Assembly (NCBI RefSeq): GCF_029439455.1
Contig: NZ_JAQFVG010000154.1
Span: 63,394 to 127,393 of the forward strand
DNA: 64,000 bases
Origin: Caballeronia sp. BR00000012568055
GTDB taxonomy: Bacteria; Pseudomonadota; Gammaproteobacteria; Burkholderiales; Burkholderiaceae
Direction: 5' to 3'
Each line of letters opens with the position of its first letter. Within the stretch, counting starts at the first letter, position 1. The notes beneath the pieces were generated by a model, which saw nothing but the letters and a program-made list of their open reading frames with translations, did not search any database and was not told where the DNA came from. Shown in pieces: positions 24,176 through 34,009 of this stretch. Made by a program: the position numbers and the translations under genes.

Positions 24176-25623
24176 CCGAACTGTTGTACGGCGCAATCGC
24201 CTTGCTGGCGATTGCGTTGCTGATTGCGCTGATCGTTTTGTTGGCGATGATGCGACGTGCATCGAACGCCGATGTGCTCGACGAATTCGCCGCGCTCGCC
24301 GATCACGTCAACGATATGGGCGAAGCGCACGCGCGCGCGCAGGAACGGCTCGAACGCGGTTTGCGCGGCGATATCGCGGAGACGGCACGCGTGTCGCGGA
24401 TGGAATCGCAGAGCGGCTTCACGCAGTTTCATCAAACGCTGGCGACGCAGTTGGCGAGCACGTCGAGCGTGCAAAACGCTCAGTTCGATGCGCTCGCCCA
24501 GCAACTCGCGCAGCAAAGCCAGCAGGCGCGCGAAGATCAGAGCAACGCGCTCAAGCGCTTCGCCGATTCCATGACGCAAACGCTCGGTCAACTGTCCGAG
24601 GCGAACGAACGCCGTCTCGCGGAAGTGCGCGCAACGCTCGAAGCGCGTCTGAAGGATATCGAAGCGACCAACGCGACCAAGCTCGAAGAAATGCGCCGCA
24701 CGGTCGATGAAAAACTTCACGCGACGCTGGAGCAACGGCTCGGGGAATCGTTCAAGCTGGTTTCGGATCGGCTGGAGCAGGTGCATCGCGGGCTTGGCGA
24801 GATGCAGACGCTGGCGGCAGGCGTCGGCGATCTGAAGAAGGTGCTCACCAACGTCAAGACGCGCGGCATCTGGGGCGAAGTGCAATTGGAATCGCTGCTC
24901 GAACAACTGCTGACGCCCGATCAATACGCGAAGAACGTCGCCACGATTCCGAAGAGCAGCGAGCGCGTCGAGTTCGCGATCAAGCTGCCCGGCCGTCACG
25001 ATGCCCCCGGCACGCCGGGCGATATCGCCACACCCGTTTGGCTGCCGATCGATGCGAAGTTTCCGCGCGAAGACTACGAGCGTTTGATCGAAGCGCAGGA
25101 ACGTGCCGATCCGCTGGCGGTGGAAGAAGCATCGCGTGCGCTGGAAGGGCGGCTGCGCGCGGAGGCGAAATCCATCGCGCAGAAATACGTCGCGCCGCCG
25201 CATACGACGGATTTCGCGTTGCTGTTTTTGCCGACCGAAGGTTTGTATGCCGAAGTGTTGCGTCGTCCGGGACTGACGGACTTTTTGCAGCGCGAGTATC
25301 GCGTGAGCGTGGCGGGGCCGACGACGCTGACCGCGTTGTTGAACAGCCTGCAAATGGGCTTCAGAACGTTGGCCATCGAAAAGCGTTCGAGCGAAGTATG
25401 GCAAGTGCTGGGCGCAGTCAAAACCGAGTTCGGCCGATTCAGCACCGTGCTCGCCAAGACCAAACAGCAGCTCGAAACCGTGACGCGTTCGATCGAAGCG
25501 GCGCAAACGCGCACGCGTCAGATGGACAAGCGTCTGCGCGATGTCGAAGCCTTGCCGGGAGAAGAAGCAGCGGGATTGCTTGGGGATGCGTCGCCGCCCG
25601 AAGAGAGCGACGACGAGCTTTGA
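24172..25623 (+). CDS. rmuC: DNA recombination protein RmuC
   Basis: A 483-residue protein with an N-terminal membrane helix (LYGAIALLAIALLIALIVLL), a coiled coil of about 200 residues rich in Ala, Glu and Arg, then the RmuC nuclease-like domain (KTRGIWGEVQLESLLEQLLT; VWLPIDAKFPREDYERLIEA; GPTTLTALLNSLQMGFRTLA). RmuC limits inversion at short inverted repeats in E. coli. The ATG overlaps the dehydrogenase stop by four bases. The stop is one base from the end of the convergent acetyltransferase gene. Confidence 0.93.
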   Translation: MTELLYGAIALLAIALLIALIVLLAMMRRASNADVLDEFAALADHVNDMGEAHARAQERLERGLRGDIAETARVSRMESQSGFTQFHQTLATQLASTSSVQNAQFDALAQQLAQQSQQAREDQSNALKRFADSMTQTLGQLSEANERRLAEVRATLEARLKDIEATNATKLEEMRRTVDEKLHATLEQRLGESFKLVSDRLEQVHRGLGEMQTLAAGVGDLKKVLTNVKTRGIWGEVQLESLLEQLLTPDQYAKNVATIPKSSERVEFAIKLPGRHDAPGTPGDIATPVWLPIDAKFPREDYERLIEAQERADPLAVEEASRALEGRLRAEAKSIAQKYVAPPHTTDFALLFLPTEGLYAEVLRRPGLTDFLQREYRVSVAGPTTLTALLNSLQMGFRTLAIEKRSSEVWQVLGAVKTEFGRFSTVLAKTKQQLETVTRSIEAAQTRTRQMDKRLRDVEALPGEEAAGLLGDASPPEESDDEL

Positions 25624-25624
25624 C

Positions 25625-26104
25625 TTACTTTGCCAACTGATCGAGCGCGTCGCCCGTGATGCGCACGATGCGCCAGTCGGGCAACACCGTCGCGCCCATC
25701 TTCTCGTAGAAGTCGATGGCGTTCTGGTTCCAGTCCAGCACGGACCATTCGAAGCGCCCGCACTGGCGTTCCACCGCCAACGCCGCGAGACGCTTGAGCA
25801 TCAGCGTGCCGAGTCCGGTGCCGCGCTGCGAGGGCTGCACGTAGAGGTCTTCCAGATACAGACCGCGCTTGCCGAGGAAGGTCGAGAAGTTGTGGAAGAA
25901 CAGCGCGTAGGAAACGACTTTATCGTCCTGCGTGGCCACCAGCGCTTCCGCCGAAGGACGCGCGCCGAACAGCGCATCGTGCACGTCTTCCTTGGTCGCG
26001 ATGAACAAGTGCGTAAGCTTTTCGAATTCGGCGAGTTCGACCATCAGCGCGAACATTGCGCCGACATCATCGGGCGTGGCTGAACGAATAACGGGTTGCG
26101 TCAC
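25625..26104 (-). CDS. GNAT-family N-acetyltransferase (diamine acetyltransferase-like)
   Basis: A 159-residue GNAT domain. LYLEDLYVQPSQRGTGLGTL holds strand 4 and the acetyl-CoA pyrophosphate loop Q-x-x-G-x-G, and DWNQNAIDFYEKMGA is the conserved C-terminal NxxAxxFYxxxGF-type motif. Overall it resembles spermidine/spermine and other small-amine acetyltransferases. The start is GTG at 26104 and overlaps the stop of the upstream membrane protein by four bases (GTGA), so they are likely coupled. The acceptor amine is unknown. Confidence 0.86.
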   Translation of the reverse strand: MTQPVIRSATPDDVGAMFALMVELAEFEKLTHLFIATKEDVHDALFGARPSAEALVATQDDKVVSYALFFHNFSTFLGKRGLYLEDLYVQPSQRGTGLGTLMLKRLAALAVERQCGRFEWSVLDWNQNAIDFYEKMGATVLPDWRIVRITGDALDQLAK

Positions 26105-26382
26105 GCTTCCTCCGGTGCGTCGGACAAGACGATTTCAATGCCGCCGAAACGCGATGCCACCCAGTTATACGCGTGACACGCGATCCACAGCAGCACAAAA
26201 CCGAGAATCGCGTTCAGCAGCAGCGCGCTCAACACGGTGCTCACTTCCACCGCCGACGGGCCATATTGCAGGAACGCGATCAACGCGGCCAGCAGCACGA
26301 TCGGCACGCTGAACGTAAGGTACACGAGGATCAGCGCTTTCGCTGTCTGTCCTGGTGCGATGAAAGAGATCTGCTTTTTCAT
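26101..26382 (-). CDS. Small two-helix membrane protein, unknown function
   Basis: A 93-residue protein starting MKKQISFIAPGQTAKALILV with two hydrophobic segments (about residues 15-38 and 49-70) separated by a polar loop, and a short acidic C-terminal tail ending DAPEEA. It resembles unnamed inner-membrane proteins of betaproteobacteria; no motif gives a function. Its stop codon overlaps the acetyltransferase start. The ATG at 26382 is the only start near the first helix. Confidence 0.72.
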   Translation of the reverse strand: MKKQISFIAPGQTAKALILVYLTFSVPIVLLAALIAFLQYGPSAVEVSTVLSALLLNAILGFVLLWIACHAYNWVASRFGGIEIVLSDAPEEA

Positions 26383-26465
26383 GGACGTAAAACCCCGTCT
26401 TTCGATGAATGGAATGATGGTGATGGCAATGCCGAGCGATCCGTGCGATCCGTACGATAGGCGCG

Positions 26466-27770
26466 TCAGATCAGGCCATCGAACGGCACGATTTCGACTT
26501 CGTCGCCAATATCCGTGTCGCCGCGCGCGTGTTCGAGCACGATGAAGCAATTGGCATCGCTCATCGAACTCAGCACGCCCGAGCCTTGCGGGCCGGTGGT
26601 GACGACGTGCCACACGCCGTCGTCGTCACGTTTGGCGATACCGCGCTGAAACTCGGTGCGGCCCGCGCGTTTTTTCATCGGCGCGCCGCAGAGGGCGCGG
26701 ATCTTGACCAGCGGTTGATGTTCCGCGCCCGACATGGCGAGCAGCGCTTCACGCACGATGAAGTAGAACGTCGCCATCACCGCGACCGGATTGCCGGGCA
26801 AGCCGAAGAACAACGCGGATTCGCCCGTGCCCGCGCGCGGACCGGACCAGAGGCGGCCGAACGCGAGCGGGCGGCCGGGGCGCATCGCGATCTTCCAGAA
26901 CGCGACGTCGCCGAGCGAGTTCATCAGATCGCGCGTGAAATCGGCATCGCCGACCGAGACGCCGCCCGAGCTGATGACGACATCGGCCGCTTCCGTCGCT
27001 TGCCGCAGCGCTGTTTCGAGCGACGCGCGATCGTCACGCACGATACCCAGATCGATCGTCTCGACGCCGAGACGCCTGAGCATCGCGAAAAGGGTGTAGC
27101 GGTTGCTGTCGTAGAGACTGCCGGGCACGAGCGGCTCGCCGACGGAACGCAGTTCGTCGCCGGTCGAAAAGAACGCGACCTTGATGCGCTTGTTCACCGC
27201 GACATCGGCAATACCGAGCGAGGCCAGCAGACCGAGATCCGATGCACGCACCACGCGCCCCGCACGCAACGCCGGTTTGCCGCGCGCGAGATCTTCGCCC
27301 GACAGTCGGCGATTTTGGCCAGCACGTAAGGCGCTGGAAGCAAAACGAATAATGTCGCCGTCGCGCACGACGAGTTCTTGCGGCACGACCGTGTCGCAGC
27401 CGGGCGGCATCAGCGCGCCGGTCATGATGCGCACGCACTGGCCCGCGCGCGGTGCTTCGGCAAACGGGCGGCCCGCGAGCGCGGTGCCCGCGACGTTCAG
27501 GCCGATCGTCTCGCTGGCGTTCGTGAGCACGCCGCCGGCGAACGCGTAGCCGTCCATCGCGGAGTTGTCGAACGCGGGCACGTCGATGGGCGAAATCACG
27601 TCATGCGCGAGCACGCGGCCGAGCGCATCGAATAATTTCACCTGTTCCGCCGATGACGACCCCGCGCGCGGCATCGCCCATTCGCGCACGATCGCCTGAG
27701 CGGCTTCAACGGGAAGCGCGTTCGGGTCGTAGTACGTGACGCAACTGGAAAATTGCCTGGGCGTGGTCAT
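26466..27770 (-). CDS. moeA: Molybdopterin molybdenumtransferase
   Basis: A 434-residue MoeA/gephyrin-type protein that inserts molybdate into adenylylated molybdopterin. Domain order is the usual one: N-terminal FDALGRVLAHDVISPIDVPA and FDNSAMDGYAFAGG, the central MogA-like fold with VVISSGGVSVGDADFTRDL and FGLPGNPVAVMATFYF, and the C-terminal beta-barrel. ATG at 27770 (MTTPRQFSS) is chosen over a TTG 16 codons upstream. It is followed upstream by mobA and moaA on the same strand, a cofactor-synthesis cluster. Nothing is missing. Confidence 0.95.
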   Translation of the reverse strand: MTTPRQFSSCVTYYDPNALPVEAAQAIVREWAMPRAGSSSAEQVKLFDALGRVLAHDVISPIDVPAFDNSAMDGYAFAGGVLTNASETIGLNVAGTALAGRPFAEAPRAGQCVRIMTGALMPPGCDTVVPQELVVRDGDIIRFASSALRAGQNRRLSGEDLARGKPALRAGRVVRASDLGLLASLGIADVAVNKRIKVAFFSTGDELRSVGEPLVPGSLYDSNRYTLFAMLRRLGVETIDLGIVRDDRASLETALRQATEAADVVISSGGVSVGDADFTRDLMNSLGDVAFWKIAMRPGRPLAFGRLWSGPRAGTGESALFFGLPGNPVAVMATFYFIVREALLAMSGAEHQPLVKIRALCGAPMKKRAGRTEFQRGIAKRDDDGVWHVVTTGPQGSGVLSSMSDANCFIVLEHARGDTDIGDEVEIVPFDGLI

Positions 27771-27851
27771 GAATCGGAGCGAAATCGCGGCCGGAATCGG
27801 CGAAAGAAGCGGCATCAACCGCGTGTGGAAAATCGATCGGAATGCGACGCG

Positions 27852-28463
27852 CTAAGGGCGTTCACATTCAGCCAACTGTTTCAGATCATTGATATTGTAA
27901 AACGCACGATCATCGGCAAAAGGCACTTCGGCTGCCCTGTGGCGTACGTACCACGCGCGGACTTTGCGTTCGCCTGCGTCGAGCCAGGCGTCGAGATCGT
28001 CGGCAAGCGAGGCGCGCAGCAGCGCGAAAACCGGATGCGCGGTGCGTTCGCCATCGCGTTCCATCGTCGCCGCGTAAGCGATATCCGTGTTCGATGCCAC
28101 CAGCGCCTGCATCAGCATCGCGCCGAGTTGCGGGTCGGTGAAGGGTGCATCGCAGGGCGCGGTGAGGACGAATTCCGTATCGGCGGCGCGCAGGCCCGCC
28201 GCGATGCCCGCGAGCGGGCCGGGATAGTTCACGTGTGAATCTGCGATGACGCCTGCGTGGAAGGCATCGCCCAATTGCGTGTAGGCGTCAATCGAGCGAT
28301 TTGCGCTGATAAGCACCGCGCCCGTTTGCGGCGCGAGTCGGCGCAGCACGTGCAGCGCGAGCGGTTCGCCGCGAAACGGCTGCATGCCTTTATCGACGCC
28401 GCCCATGCGCGAGCCGCGCCCGCCCGCGAGCAACAAACCGGTGATGTTCGACACGTCGCTCAC
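27852..28463 (-). CDS. mobA: Molybdenum cofactor guanylyltransferase
   Basis: A 203-residue nucleotidyltransferase with ITGLLLAGGRGSRMGGVDKG at the N terminus, the GTP-binding loop of MobA, and APCDAPFTDPQLGAMLM with the metal-binding Asp in the middle. It converts Mo-molybdopterin to the guanine dinucleotide form. The start is most likely GTG at 28463, which overlaps the moaA stop region by being seven bases past it; a GTG at 28454 is the alternative. The long upstream open frame is moaA read in another frame. Confidence 0.9.
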   Translation of the reverse strand: MSDVSNITGLLLAGGRGSRMGGVDKGMQPFRGEPLALHVLRRLAPQTGAVLISANRSIDAYTQLGDAFHAGVIADSHVNYPGPLAGIAAGLRAADTEFVLTAPCDAPFTDPQLGAMLMQALVASNTDIAYAATMERDGERTAHPVFALLRASLADDLDAWLDAGERKVRAWYVRHRAAEVPFADDRAFYNINDLKQLAECERP

Positions 28464-28467
28464 GCGC

Positions 28468-29562
28468 TCAGCCGCCGATGTACGACATCTCGACGCGTCG
28501 CACATTGTCCGTTGCACTGCCGCGCAACTGCGAGTAACGGTCGCCGCGCGCTTGCCAGATGCGCGCGACGGCGGTGGCGACTTCTTCGTCGGTTGCGCCG
28601 TTGCGGATCAGCGCGCGCAGATCGTGGCCCGAACTGGCGAAGAGGCAGAGATAAAGCTTGCCTTCCGTCGATAACCGGGCGCGCGTGCAGTCGCCGCAAA
28701 ACGCGCGCGTCACGCTCGAAATCACGCCGATTTCACCGCTGCCGTCTTCATAGCCCCAACGCTGCGCGGTTTCGGCGGCGGAATGGGCTTCGAGCGGGAT
28801 CAGCGGAAAATGCGCATCGATCAAATCGACGACTTGCGCGGACGGCAGCACTTCGCTCATGTTCCAGCCGTTCGACGCGCCCACATCCATGTATTCGATG
28901 AAGCGCAGCACCGCGCTGCTGCCTTTGAACAGCCGCGCCATCGGCACGATTTCCTGATCGTTCGTGCCGCGCTTGACGACCATATTCACCTTGAGCGGCG
29001 CAAGTCCGACCGCCTGCGCCGTTTCGATGCCGTGCAACACGTCCGCGACCGCGAAATCGGCGTCGTTCATGCGGCGAAAGAGGGCGTCGTCGAGGGCGTC
29101 GAGACTGACGGTGACGCGCGACAAACCCGCATCTTTCAGCGATTGCGCCTTGCGCGCCAGCAGCGAACCATTGGTGGTGAGCGTGAGATCGAGCGGACGG
29201 CCTTCGGGTGTGCGCAGCATCGCGAGACGCTCGATCAGAAATTCGATGTTCTTGCGCAGCAGTGGTTCACCGCCTGTCAGCCGGATTTTTTCGACGCCAT
29301 GCGCGACGAAAACACGCGCCAGCCGCTCGATTTCCTCGAACGACAGCAGCGCCGCGTGCGGCAAAAATTGATAGTCCTTGTCGAAGACTTCGCGCGGCAT
29401 GCAGTACACGCAGCGGAAGTTGCATCGATCGGTCACCGAGATTCGCAGATCGCGCAGCGGGCGCGCGAGCGTGTCCGTCAGCCGCCCGGACGGCAACGCC
29501 GCGATGCCGGAGAAATCCGGGATCGCGCTGATGTCGGCCAGGGGAATAATGCGTCGGGACAT
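28468..29562 (-). CDS. moaA: GTP 3',8-cyclase (radical SAM)
   Basis: A 364-residue radical SAM enzyme that starts molybdopterin synthesis by rearranging GTP to 3',8-cyclo-GTP. [15 protein letters not shown] holds the N-terminal CxxxCxxC cluster. The C-terminal cluster is [18 protein letters not shown], and the chain ends in the required Gly-Gly (MSYIGG). The N-terminal 35 residues before the radical SAM core are longer than in E. coli. It leads the moaA-mobA-moeA gene group. An 11-bp tandem repeat lies 17 bp before its start (29579-29600). Confidence 0.95.
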   Translation of the reverse strand: MSRRIIPLADISAIPDFSGIAALPSGRLTDTLARPLRDLRISVTDRCNFRCVYCMPREVFDKDYQFLPHAALLSFEEIERLARVFVAHGVEKIRLTGGEPLLRKNIEFLIERLAMLRTPEGRPLDLTLTTNGSLLARKAQSLKDAGLSRVTVSLDALDDALFRRMNDADFAVADVLHGIETAQAVGLAPLKVNMVVKRGTNDQEIVPMARLFKGSSAVLRFIEYMDVGASNGWNMSEVLPSAQVVDLIDAHFPLIPLEAHSAAETAQRWGYEDGSGEIGVISSVTRAFCGDCTRARLSTEGKLYLCLFASSGHDLRALIRNGATDEEVATAVARIWQARGDRYSQLRGSATDNVRRVEMSYIGG

Positions 29563-29701
29563 GGTTTTATCTGCGAAATCGGGTCTTGTTCGGGTCTTGT
29601 AACGTCCCGTTCATTTTAGCGGATGGCGCTTTTTACGGTCGTCATCCATGTTGATGTGTGAGATCAGGTTTTCCACCCATTCAGTTCCGACCATTAGGCA
29701 G

Positions 29702-29740
29702 AAAAAAACGCCATCGATTGGGATCGATGGCGTTTTTTTT
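29702..29740. terminator. Bidirectional terminator between rne and moaA
   Basis: AACGCCATCGAT and ATCGATGGCGTT pair around a TGGG loop, flanked by seven A residues on the left and eight T residues on the right, so the stem can extend to about 19 bp. It terminates rne on the minus strand. Confidence 0.9.
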
Positions 29741-29776
29741 GTTACTACTTACCGCTAAATGAGTGCGCGGTCCGGC

Positions 29777-32700
29777 TTAGTGCGCGCTCTTGCTGGTTTC
29801 CACCTGCTGCATCGGTGCGGTATCGACCGGCGGCAGCGGCTTGCGCTCGCGCGGCGCGCGGATCGGCGCGGCTTCGCGGGCGGCCGCTGCGCTGGCTTCG
29901 CGCAGCTTGTCGGCGTCGGTGTTGACCCAGATGAGGCCGGCGTTTTCCAGCATGGGCTGGAGCGATTCTGCCGACATCTTCGCGGCAGGGCGCGCGACCG
30001 GGGCCGGAGCCGGAGCGGGTGCGGCGACGGGCTCGAACGCCTTCACCGGTTCCGATTCGACTGCAACCGGCTCTGCCTTCGCAACCACGGCCTCGGCCGG
30101 CTCAACCACCGTCGATTCCGGCGTCGGAGCGACAGCAGCGACCTTTACCGGCTCGGCTTCCGCCGCAACGACCGGCTCAACTGGCGCGGCATCGGCAACA
30201 GGCGCAGGCGCTTCCACAGGCTTGACCGTTTCCACCGGTTGCGTCGGTTCGACGTGCTTCGGTGCTTCGGCCTCGACTGCTGCCGGCACGAACGGATCGA
30301 CAGGCTTGGTTTCGGCGGCCTTCGGCGTCGGACCAAACGGATTGTCGATCGACGGCGCAGCAGCCTGCTTCGTGAAGAAATCGGGCGCGTGTTCAGGCGT
30401 TTCGATCTTCGCTTCGACCGGCTTTTCGATTGGAGCAGGAACTGCGGCAGGCGTCTCAACGACTTCCGGCGCCTTCGCTTCGACCGGCGCGGCAGCAACC
30501 ACCGGCGCAACAGCCTCGACATGACGCGGCTCACGACGCGCCGCCGCTTCCTGCGCGGCTTCCGCATCGAACACGCCAGCTTGTGCCGACGATGCAGTTT
30601 CCGTCGCACCTTCCGCTTCCGCGACATCGGCGGCGTGATTCACGGTCATGCCATCTTCTTCGCGCTCACGACGGCCACCACGACGGCCGCGACGACGACG
30701 ACGACGCTCTTCACCGTCACGCGCGTTCTGATCGGCCGAATTCGGATCGAAACCAGCATCGGCATTTGCCTGTGCTGTATCGACCATTTCCGACGGCACC
30801 GTTTCGCCTTGCGTCAGCGCTTCGACGGCGGCGTCCGGTTGCGGCTTGCGGCGCTCGCCACGTTCGGCGCGCTCCGCACGTTCGCCACGTTCAGCCTTTT
30901 CCGCACGATCCGGGCGCTCGCGACGTTCCTGACGCTCCGCACCTTCCTGACGCGGCGCGCGTTCACGCGATTCGCGCGGCTCACGTGCTTCACGTGCCTC
31001 ACGCGGTTCACGACCCTCACGCGGCTCACGTGCTTCGCGCGCTTCCCGAGCCTCACGCGGCTCGCGCAACTCACGGCCTTCACGTCCTTCACGTCCTTCG
31101 CGTCCTTCACGACCACCACGCGCTTCACGATCTTCCCGACGCGCACCCTGACGACCATTGCCGCCCGTGCCCGCCGCCGCCGTACCGCCAGCCGCCGCAC
31201 CATCACGGCTCGCGCCATCACGCGCCGCACCGCCACGACGATTCCGATTGCGATCGCCACCACCCGAGCGTTCGCCACGCTCACGCTGCGGACGCGCGAC
31301 CGGCTGCACTTCGACCGGAGCCGGCGCTGCCTTCACTTCCGGCTGAATCCCAAACAGATTCTTGATCCACGCGATAAACCCGCCGCTCGCGGCCACCGGA
31401 GCCGGAGCCACCGCAGCCGCTTCGACCGGCGCCGCCTTGGGCACCGCGCTCGGCGCGGGCTTCTCGGGCGTGATGCCCTTGACCGCCGCTTCCTGCTTCG
31501 GCTTCACTTCCTCGGCGCGCTTGCTGTAACCCGTTTCCGATTCCAGCTCGCTTGCCGCCTCGACGGCCATCTTCCACGACGCGCGCGGCTCGTCCAGACG
31601 GGCATCGTCGTGACGCAGACGTTCGAGCTTGTAGTGCGGCGTTTCGAGATGCTTGTTCGGGATCAGAACGACATTGACCTTGAAGCGCGACTCGATCTTG
31701 TTGATTTCCGAGCGCTTTTCGTTCAACAGGAAAGCGGTCACCTCGACCGGCACCTGGCAATGAATCGCCGCGGTGTTTTCCTTCATCGCTTCTTCCTGAA
31801 TGATCCGCAGCACTTGCAGCGCGGACGATTCAGTATCGCGGATATGGCCCGTGCCGTTACAACGCGGGCACGTCACGTGGCTGCCTTCGGACAGCGCCGG
31901 ACGCAGACGCTGACGCGACAGTTCCATCAACCCGAAGCGCGAAATCTTGCCCATTTGTACGCGCGCACGGTCGTGCTTGAGCGCGTCTTTCAGGCGTTGC
32001 TCGACTTCGCGCTGGCTCTTGGCCGACTCCATATCGATAAAGTCGATCACGATCAGCCCGCCCAGATCGCGCAGACGAAGCTGACGCGCGACTTCGTCGG
32101 CGGCTTCGAGATTGGTGCGCGTGGCGGTTTCTTCGATATCCGCGCCCTTGGTCGCGCGCGCCGAGTTCACGTCGATGGCGACCAGCGCCTCGGTGTGATC
32201 GATCACGATCGCGCCGCCCGAAGGCAGTGGCACCGTGCGCGAATACGCCGTTTCGATCTGATGCTCGATCTGGAAGCGCGAGAACAGCGGCACGTCGTCG
32301 TGATAGCGCTTCACCTTTTGCAGGTTGTCGGGCATCACGATATCCATGAAGGCGCGCGCCTGGTCATGGATTTCGGTCGTATCGATCAGAATTTCGCCGA
32401 TATCCGGCTGGAAGTAATCGCGGATCGCGCGAATGACCAGGCTCGATTCGAGGTAAATCAGCATCGGCTGGCCGGACACGCCGCTCTGCGACGCGGCTTC
32501 GATCGCGCGCCACAGTTGCATCAGGTAGTTCAGGTCCCACTGCAGCTCTTCCGCCGACCGGCCGATACCGGCAGTACGCGCGATGATGCTCATGCCTTCC
32601 GGCAGTTCGAGCTGCGCCATCGTCTCGCGCAATTCCTGCCGCTCGTCACCCTCGATCCGGCGCGATACACCGCCGCCGCGCGGGTTGTTCGGCATCAGAA

Positions 32701-33079
32701 CGAGATAACGTCCGGCCAGCGAGATGAACGTGGTCAGGGCCGCGCCCTTGTTGCCGCGTTCTTCCTTTTCGACCTGAACAATCAGTTCCTGACCTTCGCG
32801 CAGCGCGTCCTGAATGCGTGCGGAACGCATCTCGACGCCATCGCGAAAATACTGGCGCGCGACTTCCTTGAACGGCAGGAAGCCATGACGATCTTCGCCG
32901 TAGTTGACGAAGCAGGCTTCGAGCGACGGCTCGATGCGGGTGACCACTCCCTTGTAGATGTTGCCTTTGCGCTGTTCGCGCCCGGCGGTTTCGATATCGA
33001 TATCGATGAGCTTCTGCCCATCGACAATGGCGACGCGCAATTCTTCTTGCTGCGTCGCGTTAAACAGCATGCGTTTCAT
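29777..33079 (-). CDS. rne: Ribonuclease E
   Basis: A 1100-residue endoribonuclease, central to mRNA decay and rRNA/tRNA maturation. The catalytic half aligns residue for residue with E. coli: S1 domain about 38-125, metal-binding Asp303 (VAIDVNSAR) and Asp346 (VIDFIDM), and zinc-link CPRC with Cys404 and Cys407. From about residue 520 the chain is a low-complexity scaffold: basic-acidic repeats of Arg-Glu-Ala/Gly/Pro (about 652-707), an Arg-rich patch ([13 protein letters not shown]), and Pro/Ala/Val/Glu tracts ending ETSKSAH. In E. coli this half docks the degradosome partners; those motifs are not recognisable here. A 3.6-kb antisense frame results from codon bias. Confidence 0.97.
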   Translation of the reverse strand: MKRMLFNATQQEELRVAIVDGQKLIDIDIETAGREQRKGNIYKGVVTRIEPSLEACFVNYGEDRHGFLPFKEVARQYFRDGVEMRSARIQDALREGQELIVQVEKEERGNKGAALTTFISLAGRYLVLMPNNPRGGGVSRRIEGDERQELRETMAQLELPEGMSIIARTAGIGRSAEELQWDLNYLMQLWRAIEAASQSGVSGQPMLIYLESSLVIRAIRDYFQPDIGEILIDTTEIHDQARAFMDIVMPDNLQKVKRYHDDVPLFSRFQIEHQIETAYSRTVPLPSGGAIVIDHTEALVAIDVNSARATKGADIEETATRTNLEAADEVARQLRLRDLGGLIVIDFIDMESAKSQREVEQRLKDALKHDRARVQMGKISRFGLMELSRQRLRPALSEGSHVTCPRCNGTGHIRDTESSALQVLRIIQEEAMKENTAAIHCQVPVEVTAFLLNEKRSEINKIESRFKVNVVLIPNKHLETPHYKLERLRHDDARLDEPRASWKMAVEAASELESETGYSKRAEEVKPKQEAAVKGITPEKPAPSAVPKAAPVEAAAVAPAPVAASGGFIAWIKNLFGIQPEVKAAPAPVEVQPVARPQRERGERSGGGDRNRNRRGGAARDGASRDGAAAGGTAAAGTGGNGRQGARREDREARGGREGREGREGREGRELREPREAREAREAREPREGREPREAREAREPRESRERAPRQEGAERQERRERPDRAEKAERGERAERAERGERRKPQPDAAVEALTQGETVPSEMVDTAQANADAGFDPNSADQNARDGEERRRRRRGRRGGRREREEDGMTVNHAADVAEAEGATETASSAQAGVFDAEAAQEAAARREPRHVEAVAPVVAAAPVEAKAPEVVETPAAVPAPIEKPVEAKIETPEHAPDFFTKQAAAPSIDNPFGPTPKAAETKPVDPFVPAAVEAEAPKHVEPTQPVETVKPVEAPAPVADAAPVEPVVAAEAEPVKVAAVAPTPESTVVEPAEAVVAKAEPVAVESEPVKAFEPVAAPAPAPAPVARPAAKMSAESLQPMLENAGLIWVNTDADKLREASAAAAREAAPIRAPRERKPLPPVDTAPMQQVETSKSAH

Positions 33080-34009
33080 CGAACGGCTCCAGAGCGGCTC
33101 CGCTTTCCCTCGTCAGGCGAATCGGCGCAGGTGACGGAAAACGTCGTGCGCGCGAGGCAGGAGGTGAGGCGTGCCACTTTTTTGTGTTGTCACAAAGCAC
33201 GCTGGAGCGGGACTTCTGGCGGGAGAATTGCCGAAAGCGGGCACAGGACGCTCGCGAAAAGCGCGGCGGCCAGGCCTTGGGGCACATGCGAACAAGCTGA
33301 CGATGCCTCGTCGAAACAGGGCGCAACGAGGCGCCGACGCGGCGCGGCTCGCGGCGAGGATGGACGGCGGCGCTGCGGGTTCCGCGTCTCAAAATAGACG
33401 CGCTGAAGCCGCTGCGCTCTTTGCAAGAGCCACTTTCCTCCCGACGGCGACAACAAGACCCGAACGGCCTCGCGCATTCGCTTCGCGATGCAGTGTTTCC
33501 GGCCTGCGTGTTTGCTGTCGTACCGCGCTGGCGTTTGCGCAGACTGGTTTCCGTCCGCGTTCACACCGTGTCTCGCCTCATCGCGACGCATTGTTTTTGA
33601 CAGATCGCGCTTCGCAGAAATGAGCGCAGCAGCGAAAAGCGTCGTCGGTTGTTCGCAACCGGCGAGCTTCGATTTGCCTGTTTCGCTCACACTTGATGGC
33701 AGTGTGAGCCGACTCGGGCTGGCGTGGAACTGACTTCCAAACGCCACCGCTTCTCGCCGGTAAGATTCTTTTTGACCAAAAATCCGTTACCGTCGGCGAT
33801 CGACACGACCGAACGCGCCTGTGGGCTCCGTCCTTGCCGGTGATATCGCCGTGCGTGCAACTCGTTGCTCGATTTTCCGGGTGAGCAACCGGCCCTGGGC
33901 GCAAGTAAAATAACGGTTTATCGCTTGCACCGTTACAGTCTGATCAATCTCGGTCAAGGCTTGATCCTAAGTCTCGACGTTTTCAGGCTGCTCGCAAATT
34001 ATATTCAGA
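33080..34009. other. 930-bp gap between divergent rne and rluC, probable rne leader
   Basis: I see no credible gene in this stretch; the open frames present (for example 33190-33747 minus) have unbiased composition and no ribosome site. It most likely holds a long 5' leader of rne, which in E. coli is about 360 nt and carries hairpins through which RNase E controls its own mRNA. A perfect 9-bp stem, GCTCACACT (33685-33693) and AGTGTGAGC (33701-33709), lies 606-630 bp upstream of the rne start. It has no T-run on either side, so is not a terminator. The rluC promoter must lie at the right end, where the sequence turns AT-rich (AAATTATATTCAGA). Confidence 0.5.

Noticed and set aside
29759-33397. 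A 1212-codon plus-strand open frame opposite rne, rich in Arg, Leu, Phe and Thr
   Set aside because: It mirrors the whole rne gene with abnormal composition and no ribosome site. RNase E residues align with E. coli at all key positions, so the minus strand is the coding one.
33190-33747. Frames of 100-185 codons in the rne-rluC gap
   Set aside because: No ribosome site, no signal or family motif, and several overlap in different frames, as random high-GC DNA does.
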